Shown here: positions 43,562 to 53,400 of the stretch, piece by piece
How the letters are laid out: each line of letters starts with the position of its first letter
Position numbering within the stretch: position 1 is the stretch's first letter
NCBI GenBank assembly: GCA_913777665.1
Contig: CAJYTF010000046.1
Coordinates: forward strand, 1-64,000
DNA: 64,000 bases
Source of the DNA: an uncultured Myroides sp.
Lineage (GTDB): Bacteria; Bacteroidota; Bacteroidia; Flavobacteriales; Flavobacteriaceae
Direction: 5' to 3'
Made by a program: the position numbers and the translations under genes
The notes under the pieces: model-generated
Seen by the model: the letters and a program-made list of their open reading frames with translations, nothing else
Database searches by the model: none
What the model was told of the DNA's origin: nothing

Positions 43562-45109
43562 ATGGAATCAAATACAAAATTCGATATTTTAAATAAAAAA
43601 TTAGCCGAAGCCCAATTAGGCGGTGGCGAAAAGCGTATTGCAGCACAGCACGCTAAAAAGAAATTAACGGCTCGTGAGCGTATCGAATATTTTTTCGATG
43701 AAGGATCGTTCGAAGAAATCGGAGCGTTTGTAACACACCGTACCAAAGATTTCGGCCTGGATAAAGAACATTATTTAGGCGATGGAGTAATTACAGGCTA
43801 CGGAACAGTAAACGGACGTTTAGTGTATGCTTTTGCGCAGGATTTTACGGTTTTTGGTGGAGCTTTATCTGAAACGCATGCTGAAAAAATCTGTAAAGTA
43901 ATGGATATGGCATTGAAAGTAGGTGCTCCAATGATCGGCTTGAACGATTCGGGTGGCGCGCGTATTCAAGAAGGTGTGCGTTCGTTAGGCGGTTATGCCG
44001 ATATTTTCTTTAGAAATGTTCAGGCATCAGGCGTTATTCCACAGATTTCAGCAATTATGGGACCATGTGCAGGTGGAGCAGTTTATTCGCCAGCAATGAC
44101 CGATTTTACCATGATGGTTGAAGGATCTTCGTACATGTTCGTTACCGGTCCAAACGTTGTTAAAACGGTTACTAATGAAACCGTTTCGGCAGAAGAACTG
44201 GGTGGAGCATCGACGCATTCAACAAAATCGGGAGTTGCACATACAACATCTGCAAACGATATTGAGTGTTTAGAAGATGTAAAACGTTTGTTAAGTTACA
44301 TTCCACAAAATAATCAAGAAGTTGTTGAGGATTTACCTTTTGAGTTTGGTGATGAAATCCGCGAGCAGTTAAACAATATTGTGCCAGATAATGCCAACAA
44401 GCCTTACGATATGCACGATGTAATCAATAATGTGATCGACGAAGATTCTTTCTACGAAATTCATAAAAACTATGCCGAAAATATTATTGTAGGATTTGCA
44501 CGTATCGGCGGAAAATCGGTTGGTATTGTAGCAAACAACCCAATGTTTTTGGCAGGATGTTTAGATGTGAATTCCTCAATAAAATCAGCTCGATTTGTTC
44601 GTTTTTGCGATGCTTTCAACATTCCTTTATTGGTGTTGGTTGATGTACCTGGATTTTTACCGGGGACCGATCAGGAATGGAACGGAATCATTGTTCACGG
44701 TGCAAAATTATTGTACGCGTTGTCTGAAGCTACCGTGCCAAAAGTTACCGTAATTACACGTAAAGCCTATGGTGGTGCGTACGACGTAATGAACTCTAAA
44801 CACATTGGTGCCGATATGAACTTTGCATGGCCAGGAGCAGAAATTGCCGTGATGGGAGCAAAAGGAGCATCGGAAATTATCTTTAAACGCGAAATTGCCG
44901 AAGCAGCAGATCCAGCAGCCAAATTAGCAGAGAAAGAAGCAGAATATGCCGAAAAATTTGCGAACCCGTACCGAGCAGCACAACGTGGCTTTATCGATGA
45001 AGTTATTTTCCCACAAGATACCCGCCGCAAATTAATCAAAGCATTTAAAATGCTTGAAAATAAAGAAGTAGCAACGCCAAACCGCAAACACGGAAACATT
45101 CCGTTGTAG
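43562..45109 (+). CDS. Acyl-CoA carboxylase carboxyltransferase (propionyl-CoA type beta)
   Basis: A 515-residue crotonase-fold carboxyltransferase. The segments [55 protein letters not shown] and [16 protein letters not shown] are characteristic of PccB/MmdA-type subunits, and the C-terminal [13 protein letters not shown] and [13 protein letters not shown] complete the second half. It transfers CO2 from biotin to an acyl-CoA, probably propionyl-CoA, giving methylmalonyl-CoA (inference from the family). It is the last gene of the carrier - carboxylase - transferase set and ends before a terminator hairpin. Confidence 0.93.
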   Translation: MESNTKFDILNKKLAEAQLGGGEKRIAAQHAKKKLTARERIEYFFDEGSFEEIGAFVTHRTKDFGLDKEHYLGDGVITGYGTVNGRLVYAFAQDFTVFGGALSETHAEKICKVMDMALKVGAPMIGLNDSGGARIQEGVRSLGGYADIFFRNVQASGVIPQISAIMGPCAGGAVYSPAMTDFTMMVEGSSYMFVTGPNVVKTVTNETVSAEELGGASTHSTKSGVAHTTSANDIECLEDVKRLLSYIPQNNQEVVEDLPFEFGDEIREQLNNIVPDNANKPYDMHDVINNVIDEDSFYEIHKNYAENIIVGFARIGGKSVGIVANNPMFLAGCLDVNSSIKSARFVRFCDAFNIPLLVLVDVPGFLPGTDQEWNGIIVHGAKLLYALSEATVPKVTVITRKAYGGAYDVMNSKHIGADMNFAWPGAEIAVMGAKGASEIIFKREIAEAADPAAKLAEKEAEYAEKFANPYRAAQRGFIDEVIFPQDTRRKLIKAFKMLENKEVATPNRKHGNIPL

Positions 45110-45145
45110 TTTGTTAGAAGTTAGACACTAGATTTTAGATATTAG

Positions 45146-45197
45146 AAACCGTTTAACGATCACTGAGCCTGACGAAGTGAAAAGTTAAGCGGTTTTT
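45146..45197 (+). terminator. Terminator of the carboxylase gene cluster
   Basis: AAACCGTTTAAC (45146-45157) pairs with GTTAAGCGGTTT (45184-45195, one G-U). The loop contains CACT...AGTG, and T residues follow. Confidence 0.75.
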
Positions 45198-45224
45198 ATT
45201 ATAAATGATTAATATACTTTATTA

Positions 45225-46279
45225 ATGAATCAGGGAATAATATACATCATCTTACTTTTTTGTTTTAATACAAATGCTCAATCTAAATTTGAATTAAACC
45301 ATAATATATACTCCATAAAAGACTCTTTATCAGGTGTTGTATATGGTTTTGATAGCGCATCAAAAAAAACAAATATATTCGATAGAGGTAAGTTAAATTA
45401 TAAAGTTACAGGTTATCAACTTGTTAGTAATATATCTGCTAAAATGAAATTCATTAAAACTGTTAAAATTAAAAATGCTATAAGCGGTTTTAAAGATAAA
45501 AAAATTAAGGGGCAAATTTTGATGAATGAAAAAGAACTAAGTGATAAGTCTTGTTGGAATTTCGATATTTTATTTGGGAATCAATTTTTAAAAAATTATA
45601 TAATTTCGTTTGATAATAAGGAGAGCAGGTTTGAAATTTTAGAGGAATTGCCACAAAATATTGATCAATTCAATAAATTAAATTTAACTTACAACATGTT
45701 AGTTGACGATTATTTTGTGAATCTTAGATAAATAATGTAGAACTTGAATTTTTAATTGATACTGCTAGTAGTAATGGAATTAGCTGTAATGATAGTACAT
45801 TACTAAACAAAGTTAAAAATACATATATTTATAATACATTAAATGCTTTTACCATTCAAGAACAGAAAGTTACAGAGTATAATTTAAATTCTATATTTCA
45901 TCATGATTTTAGAATTAAAAATGATATTGTTCATCATCAATCAATTAAGAATATTATAGGTAATTCTTTCTTCTTGAATTTTGAAAATGTAATTTTCGAT
46001 TTTAAAAATAAAACTATCTATTTAAAAAATGAATTTAGGCAAATGACACCTTTTTCTGATGATATTTTATTTACAGCAAATTCAAACAATCAACTTGAGA
46101 TAGGTTTCTTAAATACCAATAGTATATATTACAAACAAGGGTTTCGTTTAGGAGATATAATAAAATTCGATGATAAAAATTTTGAAAATAAAATTTTAAG
46201 TAATCCTTGTCAAGCACAATTCATCATTAATGAACATTTAAAGAATAATCATTCTTTACCCAGCTATTCAAAAGGATAA
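45225..46279 (+). pseudogene. Retropepsin-like double aspartyl protease with PDZ domain, frameshifted
   Basis: The first frame (45225-45731) has a signal peptide ending NTNAQ, a first retropepsin-like half with GFDSASKKTNIF in place of the DTG motif, and FGNQFLKNYIISFDNK. It stops at FVNLR. Translation continues in a second frame from about 45732: NNVELEFLIDTASSNGIS (a DTA active-site motif), then IGNSFFLNFENVIFDFKNK and a PDZ-like domain (GFLNTNSIYYKQGFRLGDII) to 46279. Adding one base near 45728-45734 joins them; total length is 3n+2. The region is very AT-rich. Proteins with two retropepsin halves and a PDZ domain are found in Bacteroidota; the substrate is unknown. Either pseudogene or indel error. 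Confidence 0.75.
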
Positions 46280-46295
46280 AATACTCCCGTAGCTA

Positions 46296-46316
46296 GCGCG
46301 AGCATCTTGCTCGTGC
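46296..46316. repeat. Inverted repeat preceding the 21-bp array
   Basis: GCGCGAGCA-TCT-TGCTCGTGC, a 9-bp stem with one G-U pair. It lies 17 bp after the retropepsin gene and 18 bp before the tandem array; without a T tract it is not a clear terminator. Confidence 0.5.
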
Positions 46317-46333
46317 AAAAAATCAAAACTACC

Positions 46334-46606
46334 CGTGAGAAATAGAAAATAAGTCTTGAGGAATACAATATAAGTCCAAGCAACACAAAATCAACAGTGA
46401 GCAACCCAAGATGAAGTCCGAGCAACCCAAAATCAACAGTGAGGAACACAAAAGAAGTCATAAGGAATACAACATCATCTGTGAGGAACACAAGATTAAG
46501 TGTGAGGAATACAAGATTAAGTGTGAGGAATACAAGATGAAGCGTGAGGAATAGAAGATGAAGCGTGAGCAACGCAAGATTAAGTGTGAGGAATACAATC
46601 TTATGA
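46334..46606. repeat. Tandem array of thirteen 21-bp units
   Basis: Thirteen consecutive units of exactly 21 bp (273 bp), with no spacers. The best-conserved form is GTGAGGAATACAAGATTAAG plus T; several central units differ by only one or two bases, while the outer ones (such as CCAAGCAACACAAAATCAAC plus A) have diverged. The period is a multiple of three, so both strands read as heptapeptide repeats over long stretches, but no start, RBS or flanking gene structure supports a protein. The stretch 46280-46801 between genes holds this array, the hairpin before it and the promoter for the isomerase gene. Confidence 0.92.
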
Positions 46607-46757
46607 CAAATAGACAGAATATCATGTCAACCCTATACACCTTAAGGCGTAACAAATAGAAAACAAACTACAAAAACCTGTTTTTAAGCAACGGAACAAT
46701 TATTGATACTTAACTTAAACATAAAAACAAATAGCAAAGACTGTTGTTTCACACCAA

Positions 46758-46765
46758 TATCTTTG
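46758..46765 (+). promoter_or_regulatory. -7 promoter box for the SlyD-like gene
   Basis: TATCTTTG is a perfect -7 match, 36 bases before the ATG at 46802. It also shows that longer upstream starts at 46703 are not needed. Confidence 0.6.
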
Positions 46766-46801
46766 CATCAACGAGAGTTCTATCTCACAAAAAACAAAAA
46801 A

Positions 46802-47302
46802 ATGACAATAGAAAACAACCACGTAGTTACGGTAAACTACAAACTTCATACAATTGAAGCAAACGGAGAAAAAGTATTTGTTGAAGAAACTACAACAGAA
46901 AACCCGTTAACTTATTTACACGGCGTAGGCATGATGATTCCTAAGTTCGAAGACGAAATGAATGGTTTAACGGCAGGCGATAAAAAATCGTTCACTATTT
47001 CACCAGAAGAAGGTTACGGAGCAATTGATCCGAATGCTGTTGCGCAATTACCTTTAGATATGTTCAGCGAATCGGGCTTGCCACCGGTTGGTGCTATGTT
47101 ACCGTTGACCGATGATCAGGGAAATCAGTTTCGTGCAGTTGTTGTTGAAGTAAACGATAATGCCGTTGTTGCCGATTTAAACCACCCAATGGCTGGTAAA
47201 ACATTAAATTTTGATGTAGAAGTTGTGGCTACACGTCCGGCTACCGAAGAAGAATTGTCTCACGGACACGCTCATGGTATCGACGGTACTGAAACTCATT
47301 AA
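46802..47302 (+). CDS. SlyD-like FKBP-type peptidyl-prolyl isomerase
   Basis: A 166-residue cytoplasmic isomerase and chaperone. The N-terminal FKBP strands (HVVTVNYKLHTIEANGEKVF), the PLTYLHGVGMMIPKFEDEM segment and the insert-in-flap region (FTISPEEGYGAIDPNAVAQL) fit SlyD. The conserved NHPMAGKTLNFDVEVV closes the FKBP domain. The tail is short but histidine-rich (HGHAHGIDGTETH), as in metal-binding SlyD proteins. The start at 46802 follows a -7 box at 46758-46765; an upstream in-frame start at 46703 would precede that promoter. Confidence 0.92.
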   Translation: MTIENNHVVTVNYKLHTIEANGEKVFVEETTTENPLTYLHGVGMMIPKFEDEMNGLTAGDKKSFTISPEEGYGAIDPNAVAQLPLDMFSESGLPPVGAMLPLTDDQGNQFRAVVVEVNDNAVVADLNHPMAGKTLNFDVEVVATRPATEEELSHGHAHGIDGTETH

Positions 47303-47334
47303 TTTATAAAGTAAGGCTGCATTAAATTTTAAGC

Positions 47335-47435
47335 TGTCATTCTGAACGAAATGGAATGAAGTGAAGAATCTCTCAATTATAAGGACAGATTCCTCCTTCA
47401 GCCTGTGCTGAGCCTGTCGAAACATCGGAATGACA
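47335..47435. mobile_element. Short inverted-repeat element (possible non-autonomous relative of the GIY-YIG cassette)
   Basis: The segment begins TGTCATTCTGAACGAAATGG and ends CATCGGAATGACA. Its left arm read in reverse (AGATTCTTCA...TTCAGAATGACA) matches the right flank of the GIY-YIG unit at 53.9 kb, and its right arm (AGATTCCTCCTTC...TCGGAATGACA) matches the left flank of that unit read in reverse. A second, longer imperfect inverted repeat surrounds it (47313-47330 against 47440-47457, GCTGCATT.AAATT). It carries no gene. It lies between the SlyD-like and VF530 genes. Confidence 0.6.
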
Positions 47436-47474
47436 AGTGAAATTTTCAATGCAGCTTTATTTATTACGCTACTT

Positions 47475-47708
47475 ATGACAAACAACAATCCTTTACACGG
47501 AATGACGCTTCAAAAAATACTCGAAGAAATGGTAGAGTTTTTTGAAGGTTGGGAAACAATGGGTAAAGAAATTCCTATTAATTGTTTTACGAAAGATCCA
47601 AGCATAAAATCTTCGCTCACTTTTTTGCGTAAAACCCCTTGGGCGCGTACCAAAGTAGAGCAATTATATATTAAGATTTATCCGTATTTAAAGAAAAACA
47701 AGCTGTAA
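47475..47708 (+). CDS. VF530-family (DUF2132) small DNA-binding protein
   Basis: A 77-residue protein. The pattern NNPLHGMTLQKILEEMVEFF, then IPINCFTKDPSIKSSLTFLR and KTPWARTKVEQLYI, is that of the VF530 family, in which one structure suggests DNA binding. The ATG at 47475 matches the family N-terminus (MTNNNPLHG); the in-frame extension to 47430 lies inside the upstream repeat element and is not expected. No catalytic motif is present. Confidence 0.85.
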   Translation: MTNNNPLHGMTLQKILEEMVEFFEGWETMGKEIPINCFTKDPSIKSSLTFLRKTPWARTKVEQLYIKIYPYLKKNKL

Positions 47709-47718
47709 TAATGAATTG

Positions 47719-47738
47719 AAACGAGCTTTAGCTCGTTT
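47719..47738 (+). terminator. Hairpin terminator after the VF530 gene
   Basis: AAACGAGC / GCTCGTTT around TTTA, with further T residues. Confidence 0.7.
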
Positions 47739-47812
47739 TGAAAATGCAAAAAGAGTAGGCTTCAGCCAAAAAATTATTGGGATGTACCTAAAACCCGACG
47801 TTATTTAAATAA

Positions 47813-48781
47813 TCAAGTATTCAAAACTTTTTCAATCAGCAGGTCGGTTTCATCTTTAAACGAAATATCCACAATATCGCTGCTGTATAACCAGCTTTTT
47901 AATTTATCAACTTTTAAATCTTCGCTTCCGGTTACGCCCAGTTCTTTCAATGCCAAATAATTGCAGTATTGTTCAAACTGCCCTTTGATCGGAACCACAT
48001 AAAGCATTTTTTTAAGATGCAAAACTTCAGCAGGAAACTCAAAACCTGCACCGCATAAAACGCCTTTTGTTGTTGCCAGATACGATGTAAACAACTGCTC
48101 ATCGATAGGAAAAAAAGTACAGTTCCCCTGTTTTTTTGATGTTTTGCTGAAAGGCGAAAACACAACCCAATCCATATTTTTGATTTGCGAAAGTACTTTG
48201 TAAAGCTCATCGTTATGAAAACTTGGAAGATAAACCAGAATATAATCTTCTTTTTCGCAGTTTAAATTTTTGATCGAATTACGAATAATCGGATGAAAAA
48301 TAGTATCATCATATTTCGTAAAATGAAACCCGAACGAGTTATGAATAGGCGCATACTTCTTTAAAATAAGCTTGCTTAAATGAAAATCTTTCTGTGGTTT
48401 TGGTGCTTTATCATGCAAAACGGCTGCCTGATGACTTAACCCGATGATTTTTTTGTTTCGATACTTGGCAGCATAAGCCGTAACAGGTTCAAAATCGTTA
48501 ATAATTAAATCGTATTGCTGAATGGGCACATTTTGTACCGATCTTAAAAACTGTACAAACGAATTTTTCTTTATGATTTTCTTGTAGTTCAAGCCGCCTT
48601 TTTTAGAATAGAACAACGAAATTCCTTTGTTCTGCACGGCGTTTCCTTTAAACGGCAATTGTGAATTCTGCCCCGAAATAAATACATCTACTTCGGCATG
48701 TTCTTTTAACTTGGGTACTAAAACGTTGGCGCGCGCAATGTGTCCGTTGCCTGTTGCCTGTAATGCGTATAAAATTTTCAT
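47813..48781 (-). CDS. Glycosyltransferase-like protein (MJ1255 family)
   Basis: A 322-residue protein starting MKILYALQATGNGHIARANV, the TGxGH motif of the GT28/MJ1255-type glycosyltransferases, and with the C-terminal nucleotide-sugar region VLCGAGFEFPAEVLHLKKML. The substrate is unknown. Its start overlaps the end of the LpxH-like gene by 4 bp (ATGA), so both products probably serve one envelope-lipid pathway, a context-based inference. Confidence 0.85.
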   Translation of the reverse strand: MKILYALQATGNGHIARANVLVPKLKEHAEVDVFISGQNSQLPFKGNAVQNKGISLFYSKKGGLNYKKIIKKNSFVQFLRSVQNVPIQQYDLIINDFEPVTAYAAKYRNKKIIGLSHQAAVLHDKAPKPQKDFHLSKLILKKYAPIHNSFGFHFTKYDDTIFHPIIRNSIKNLNCEKEDYILVYLPSFHNDELYKVLSQIKNMDWVVFSPFSKTSKKQGNCTFFPIDEQLFTSYLATTKGVLCGAGFEFPAEVLHLKKMLYVVPIKGQFEQYCNYLALKELGVTGSEDLKVDKLKSWLYSSDIVDISFKDETDLLIEKVLNT

Positions 48782-49602
48782 TTAAAAAAAACTTCAATTT
48801 CTTTATATTGATCGGGAGTTTGCTGTGGTTTTTGATCGATCTGATTCATTAAATCAATCAACAAATCGTTTTCGTAATGATAGATTTCCCACGAACCTTT
48901 GTTGTATTCCAAAGCTGTTAAATTTTCGATCCAATCACCGGAGTTTAGATACAAACAACTTCCTTTTACAGTAGTAACTTCTCTTTTTTGGGGTTGATGA
49001 ATGTGCCCGCAAATTACATAGTCGAACTTATTTTCAATAGCCAGTTCAGATGCAGTTTCTTCAAAATCGCCAATAAACTTCACCGCTTTTTTAATGTTGT
49101 TCTTTATTTTTTTGCTGAAGGAATATTTCTCGCGACCCATTTTACTTAAAATCCAATTTGAAAGGTTGTTTAAACGAATTAAATAATCATACCCAATGCC
49201 ACCTAATTTGGCAATCCATTTTGAATGTTGAACAGATGAATCGAAAACATCTCCATGAAAAACCCAGGTTTTCTTTCCGTCTAATTCAAAAATGTATTTG
49301 TCTAACAATTGAATCTTTCCAAAAGTCATAGGAGAAAATTTCCGCAGAAACTCGTCATGATTTCCCGTAAGATAAATTACCTGACAGTTTGTTAATGACA
49401 AATTCAGAATGTACTTGATGATTTCGAGATGACTTTCGGGAAAATAACTTTTTTTAAATTGCCAGATATCGATAAAATCCCCATTTAAAATCAATACTTT
49501 TGGATCAATCGACCGCAAATAATTCAACAACTCTTTGGCTTTGCAACCGTAAGTTCCCAAATGTGTATCTGAAATTACCGCTACTTCAACGCTTCTCTTC
49601 AT
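48778..49602 (-). CDS. Metallophosphoesterase, LpxH-like (UDP-diacylglucosamine hydrolase type)
   Basis: A 274-residue calcineurin-like phosphoesterase with the full metal-binding set: DTHLG (residues 11-15), LNGDFIDIW, GNHDEFLRKF, FHGDVFDSS and CGHIHQPQ. The arrangement resembles the LpxH/LpxH2 branch, which removes UMP from UDP-2,3-diacylglucosamine in lipid A synthesis. It is coupled to a glycosyltransferase-like gene. The specific reaction is inferred; other phosphoesterase roles are possible. Confidence 0.82.
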   Translation of the reverse strand: MKRSVEVAVISDTHLGTYGCKAKELLNYLRSIDPKVLILNGDFIDIWQFKKSYFPESHLEIIKYILNLSLTNCQVIYLTGNHDEFLRKFSPMTFGKIQLLDKYIFELDGKKTWVFHGDVFDSSVQHSKWIAKLGGIGYDYLIRLNNLSNWILSKMGREKYSFSKKIKNNIKKAVKFIGDFEETASELAIENKFDYVICGHIHQPQKREVTTVKGSCLYLNSGDWIENLTALEYNKGSWEIYHYENDLLIDLMNQIDQKPQQTPDQYKEIEVFFK

Positions 49603-49685
49603 ATTAAACAGAATTTTACCGAAGGTACTGCCGCGTTGTAAACTTATGGTTTTAAAAAAGTTATGTTTAAAACAACAAAACCACT

Positions 49686-49693
49686 TACATTTG
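49686..49693 (+). promoter_or_regulatory. -7 promoter box for the exported protein at 49707
   Basis: TACATTTG is a perfect -7 match, 13 bases before the ATG, which implies a very short leader. Confidence 0.6.
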
Positions 49694-49706
49694 TAAAAAG
49701 ATCGAT

Positions 49707-50474
49707 ATGAAAAATTACATTTTATGTTTTGTACTACTTTGGCAGTTTGCTGTAAATGCGCAAAACAGATTTACACAGATTTTACCCGAAAACGAATATA
49801 TTTCAGCCGAAAACGAACTGAATAATTTTGGTATGTATGATTTTTCGCCTGTGATTTTAGGATTGGAAATGAACAGAACATACGGAACAATCGGCAACAG
49901 TTACAGAAGAATCCACATAAAAGTAACCAAAGTTGAAAAGGATATTGCCAATCCAAATGTTTATAGCGTAACAGGAAAATCGAGAGTAGGCAGCAATGTT
50001 GAAAGTTTTACAGGAACCATTAAGCTTCAGTCGATCAAACAAATTAAAATTACCGAATTAGACAATGAACCCGAAAACCCATCGGCGAAATATGAAGGTG
50101 TAATTTCGGGTGTTTATGAGTTTAAAGAACCGACAGATCGCAACCATTCTGGAGTTTTTGAAGGAACTTATCAGGCTATGTTTCAAATAACCGAAGACAA
50201 CGCCGTTTTTTACAACGATTTAGATTTATTCCGCGATAGCTACATAAACAACATGTATCAAGGTTTTTGGACAGATTATCAAACCAAAGAAGCCCAAATT
50301 TGCAAATGGGCAGATTTCCGCGTTCCTGATGTTTCGGGCGATTTTGATTTAGGAGCCGGCGAATTTAGTCCTAACGAAAAATACAACAACAAAGGCTGGC
50401 AAACCTATAACGATGCGTATTTGCGAAAAGATAAATCTGCGTTAGCTGCCGAAGAAGCAGTTTGGTGGGAATAG
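49707..50474 (+). CDS. Exported protein of unknown function
   Basis: A 255-residue protein with a clear signal peptide (residues 1-19, ending FAVNAQ) and a soluble, charged mature part with several Tyr and Trp residues. No motif that I recognise is present; the C-terminal half contains SNKYNNKGWQTYNDAYLRK-like polar stretches (KYNNKGWQTYNDAYLRK). It is a single-gene transcript by context: its own -7 box upstream, and its stop codon directly abuts the convergent sbcC stop with no gap and no terminator. Confidence 0.65.
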   Translation: MKNYILCFVLLWQFAVNAQNRFTQILPENEYISAENELNNFGMYDFSPVILGLEMNRTYGTIGNSYRRIHIKVTKVEKDIANPNVYSVTGKSRVGSNVESFTGTIKLQSIKQIKITELDNEPENPSAKYEGVISGVYEFKEPTDRNHSGVFEGTYQAMFQITEDNAVFYNDLDLFRDSYINNMYQGFWTDYQTKEAQICKWADFRVPDVSGDFDLGAGEFSPNEKYNNKGWQTYNDAYLRKDKSALAAEEAVWWE

Positions 50475-53400
50475 TTAAACAACTTTAATCAAACTTCCAT
50501 CTTCATCGGTTTTTGTGATTTGCAAAGCAACGGGAATACGTTCTTTTAGTTCTTCAACGTGCGAGATAATGCCCACAATACGGTTTTCTTTGTGCAGATT
50601 GTTCAACGTTTCAAACACAATATTAACCGATTCGGCATCTTGCGTTCCAAAACCTTCGTCGATAAAGAAAAAGTTTTTGCTGGCAACGCTGTTTGTCTGC
50701 ACACTTTCTGCCAACGCCAGTGCCAAACTTAACGAAACCTGAAACGATTGCCCGCCCGAAAGCGTTTTCACACTGCGCGTTCTGCCTTCGTTTAAATAAT
50801 CGATCACTTCAAAATCGTTTGCTTCGTTAACCTGTAAACTCAATTGGTTTCGAGTCATTTTTCGGAAACGAACATTCGCATTTTCGCACAATTGTTTCAA
50901 ATAAATCGACGATACATATTGAACAAAACCGGCAGCTTTAAACAAGTTGCTCATGATTTTTAGGTTTTCTGCTCGCTTTTTAAGTTGATCTAACGTTTGC
51001 AGCAATTCTTTTTTCTGATTGAAAGCGTCGGTTAAACGAGTAATTTCTGCGTTGGTTTTGGTAACGTTTTCGGTTGCATTTTTTAATTCGATTTCTGCAG
51101 TTTCAAAATCTTTTTCGTACTGATAATAAGCCGTTTCATTGAAAATTTCGTCTTTTAGTTTAACTTCTAATTCCTGAATTTGATTATTCAGTGTTTTGTA
51201 TGCAACCGTAAATTCTTCAATTTCTTTTCGGAGAACTTCTATATTCAAGTTTAAATGCAGAATTTCAACAACTTTTTCTTTGTTTTCGATGTTTTGATCG
51301 ACCAGACTTTTGTTGAAAAGATCATTTAATTCTTCCAGATTTTTATTAAGATCGAACAATTGTTTTTCAGTTGATACAATCGATGATTTTTGAACATGAA
51401 TTTGAGTATTTAACTGATTAAACTGTTGGTTATATTGGTTAAAATCATTTTCAATTCTATGATTAAACGCTTTTAAATCTCTTAATTTTTGTTCAATTTC
51501 TTCAACAGAAAAATTATTAAAATCTGCGAAATCAAGAATTTTTAAATTACTTAAATTCTGATTGATTTGCGTTTGTTTTTCAGTTTCATCTAACTTAAAC
51601 TTCTCTAATGCTTTTTTATACTTTTCTGCTGTTTCTTGCTGATTTTCTAATTGTGCTCTTTGCTCTGAAATGAATTTATTTTTAAGTTCGATTTGCTTTG
51701 TTAAATCAAACGATGCTTGTCTCTTCAATTCAAAATCTGCAAAATCATCTGCATTAAAATCGCTCCAAATAAAACCTGCATTGTGTTGAATCATTTGATT
51801 TTTCAAATCTTCTAAACGAATATCCTCTTTAAAAAACTGCTCTTGAAGAATTGACAGTTTCTGAATTTTTTGTCGAATTTTATTAGCAAAATCAACATAA
51901 TTATTCTGCTTCTCTTCAACTAAATCTATTTCGTTTTGAATTTCGTTTAAGTGCAAAGTAACATCGTTCAACGTTAAAATTTCAGGATGTTCTAACGATC
52001 CACAAAGCGGACAAGCTTCACCGTTATGCAAATTGTGTGCAAAATGAGCCAATTCTTGCTGAACTTGAAACGATTGCAGTTTTGCAGTTAATTCCTTCTT
52101 TTGTTGCGAAAAAGTATCGTTTAAAGTTTTTACATCATTTTCAAACGTTGAAACATTAATTTTATCCCTGATTAATTCGTTTTCAATGAGCTGCATTTCG
52201 CTTTTTAACTGATTGTTTTTCTGCTCTTGCACATTCCAATCTTTCTCAAAATGTTGTTTTTTGCTGAACCAATCGCCCACATTAATTAAAACAGTGGTTT
52301 CAATTTGATTTTTAGTAAGGTTGTTTATTTCTTTTTCAGTTTCTTTTATGGTTTGCTGCAATTGATTAACAACTTTTTCTATTTCGCTTACTTTAATTTC
52401 GCCGTTAGAAGTTCTATTTTTTAACTCCACAACATCAGCAGTAAATTGAATTATTTTCGCAATAAAATCCAAATCGTTTTCCTGCAAACGTTTGTTTGGC
52501 AAATCATCAACATAAGGTTTTACTTCGTTAATAGCAGCTTCAATTTTACTTAATTCTATTTCTGAATGTTGTAAAAGTGTTTTGTCTTTTGCTAATTGAC
52601 CGGTTTTTTCTTGAATTTCACTCTCGGTTTTTTTGCTGTCAACCAACAACTGATTAAAGGTTTTGTAAACACGCTCGTAAATTTCTAACTCCGTTTTTTT
52701 CTGATCAATTGCAGGTTTTTGATTAATATATTCTGTAAACTGATCTCTTTTATTTTGTAACGATTCAAAATCAATTTTTATACTTTTTAAGTGTTGTAAT
52801 TTTTCGTTTATCGCTTTAAAAACAGTTTGTTTTTCGGTTTGAATGGTAGTTTCTTCTTTAAGTTTCTCTTTTAAAAGTGAAATGTTTTCTTCGGAAACTT
52901 CATCGTAGCCCGACAATTTTCCTTCTAACTGATTTAGCTCTGTCAGGTTTTTACTGTTTAAAACCGAAACTTTATCAGAGAGATCAAACCGATGAAGTTT
53001 AAAAATTTCTTTCATCATTTGGGTTCGATCCTTCGCACCTAATTCAATAAATTCTTTGAATTGACCTTGTGGAATAATGATGGTTCGTTTGAAATTATCA
53101 TAACTCAAGCCCACAAGTTCTTGTGCATTGCTATGATTTAACGGAATCCAATCGTTATTTATCCATTCGTAAAAAACAACCGTTGGCGTTTTAATATCTT
53201 CAAAACGTTTAGAATTTCGCTTAAATTCACGAGTTACTCGAAATATTTTGTCTTCGTAATTATAAAAATCGAAAGCAATAAATGCCATGTCCGATTTTAA
53301 ATTCATCATATTGTACGCACGTTTGTCCTTTGAATTTAAGCGTTCGGTTTCGCCGTACAACGCAAAAGTAATGGCTTCTAAAATGGATGATTTTCCCGAT

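Noticed and set aside
46334-46606. CRISPR array
   Set aside because: The units are contiguous at 21 bp with no unique spacers, and no cas genes are present.
46264-46655. Heptad-rich reverse-strand protein frames
   Set aside because: They are a by-product of the 21-bp repeat, whose period is a multiple of three; no start context or neighbours support translation.
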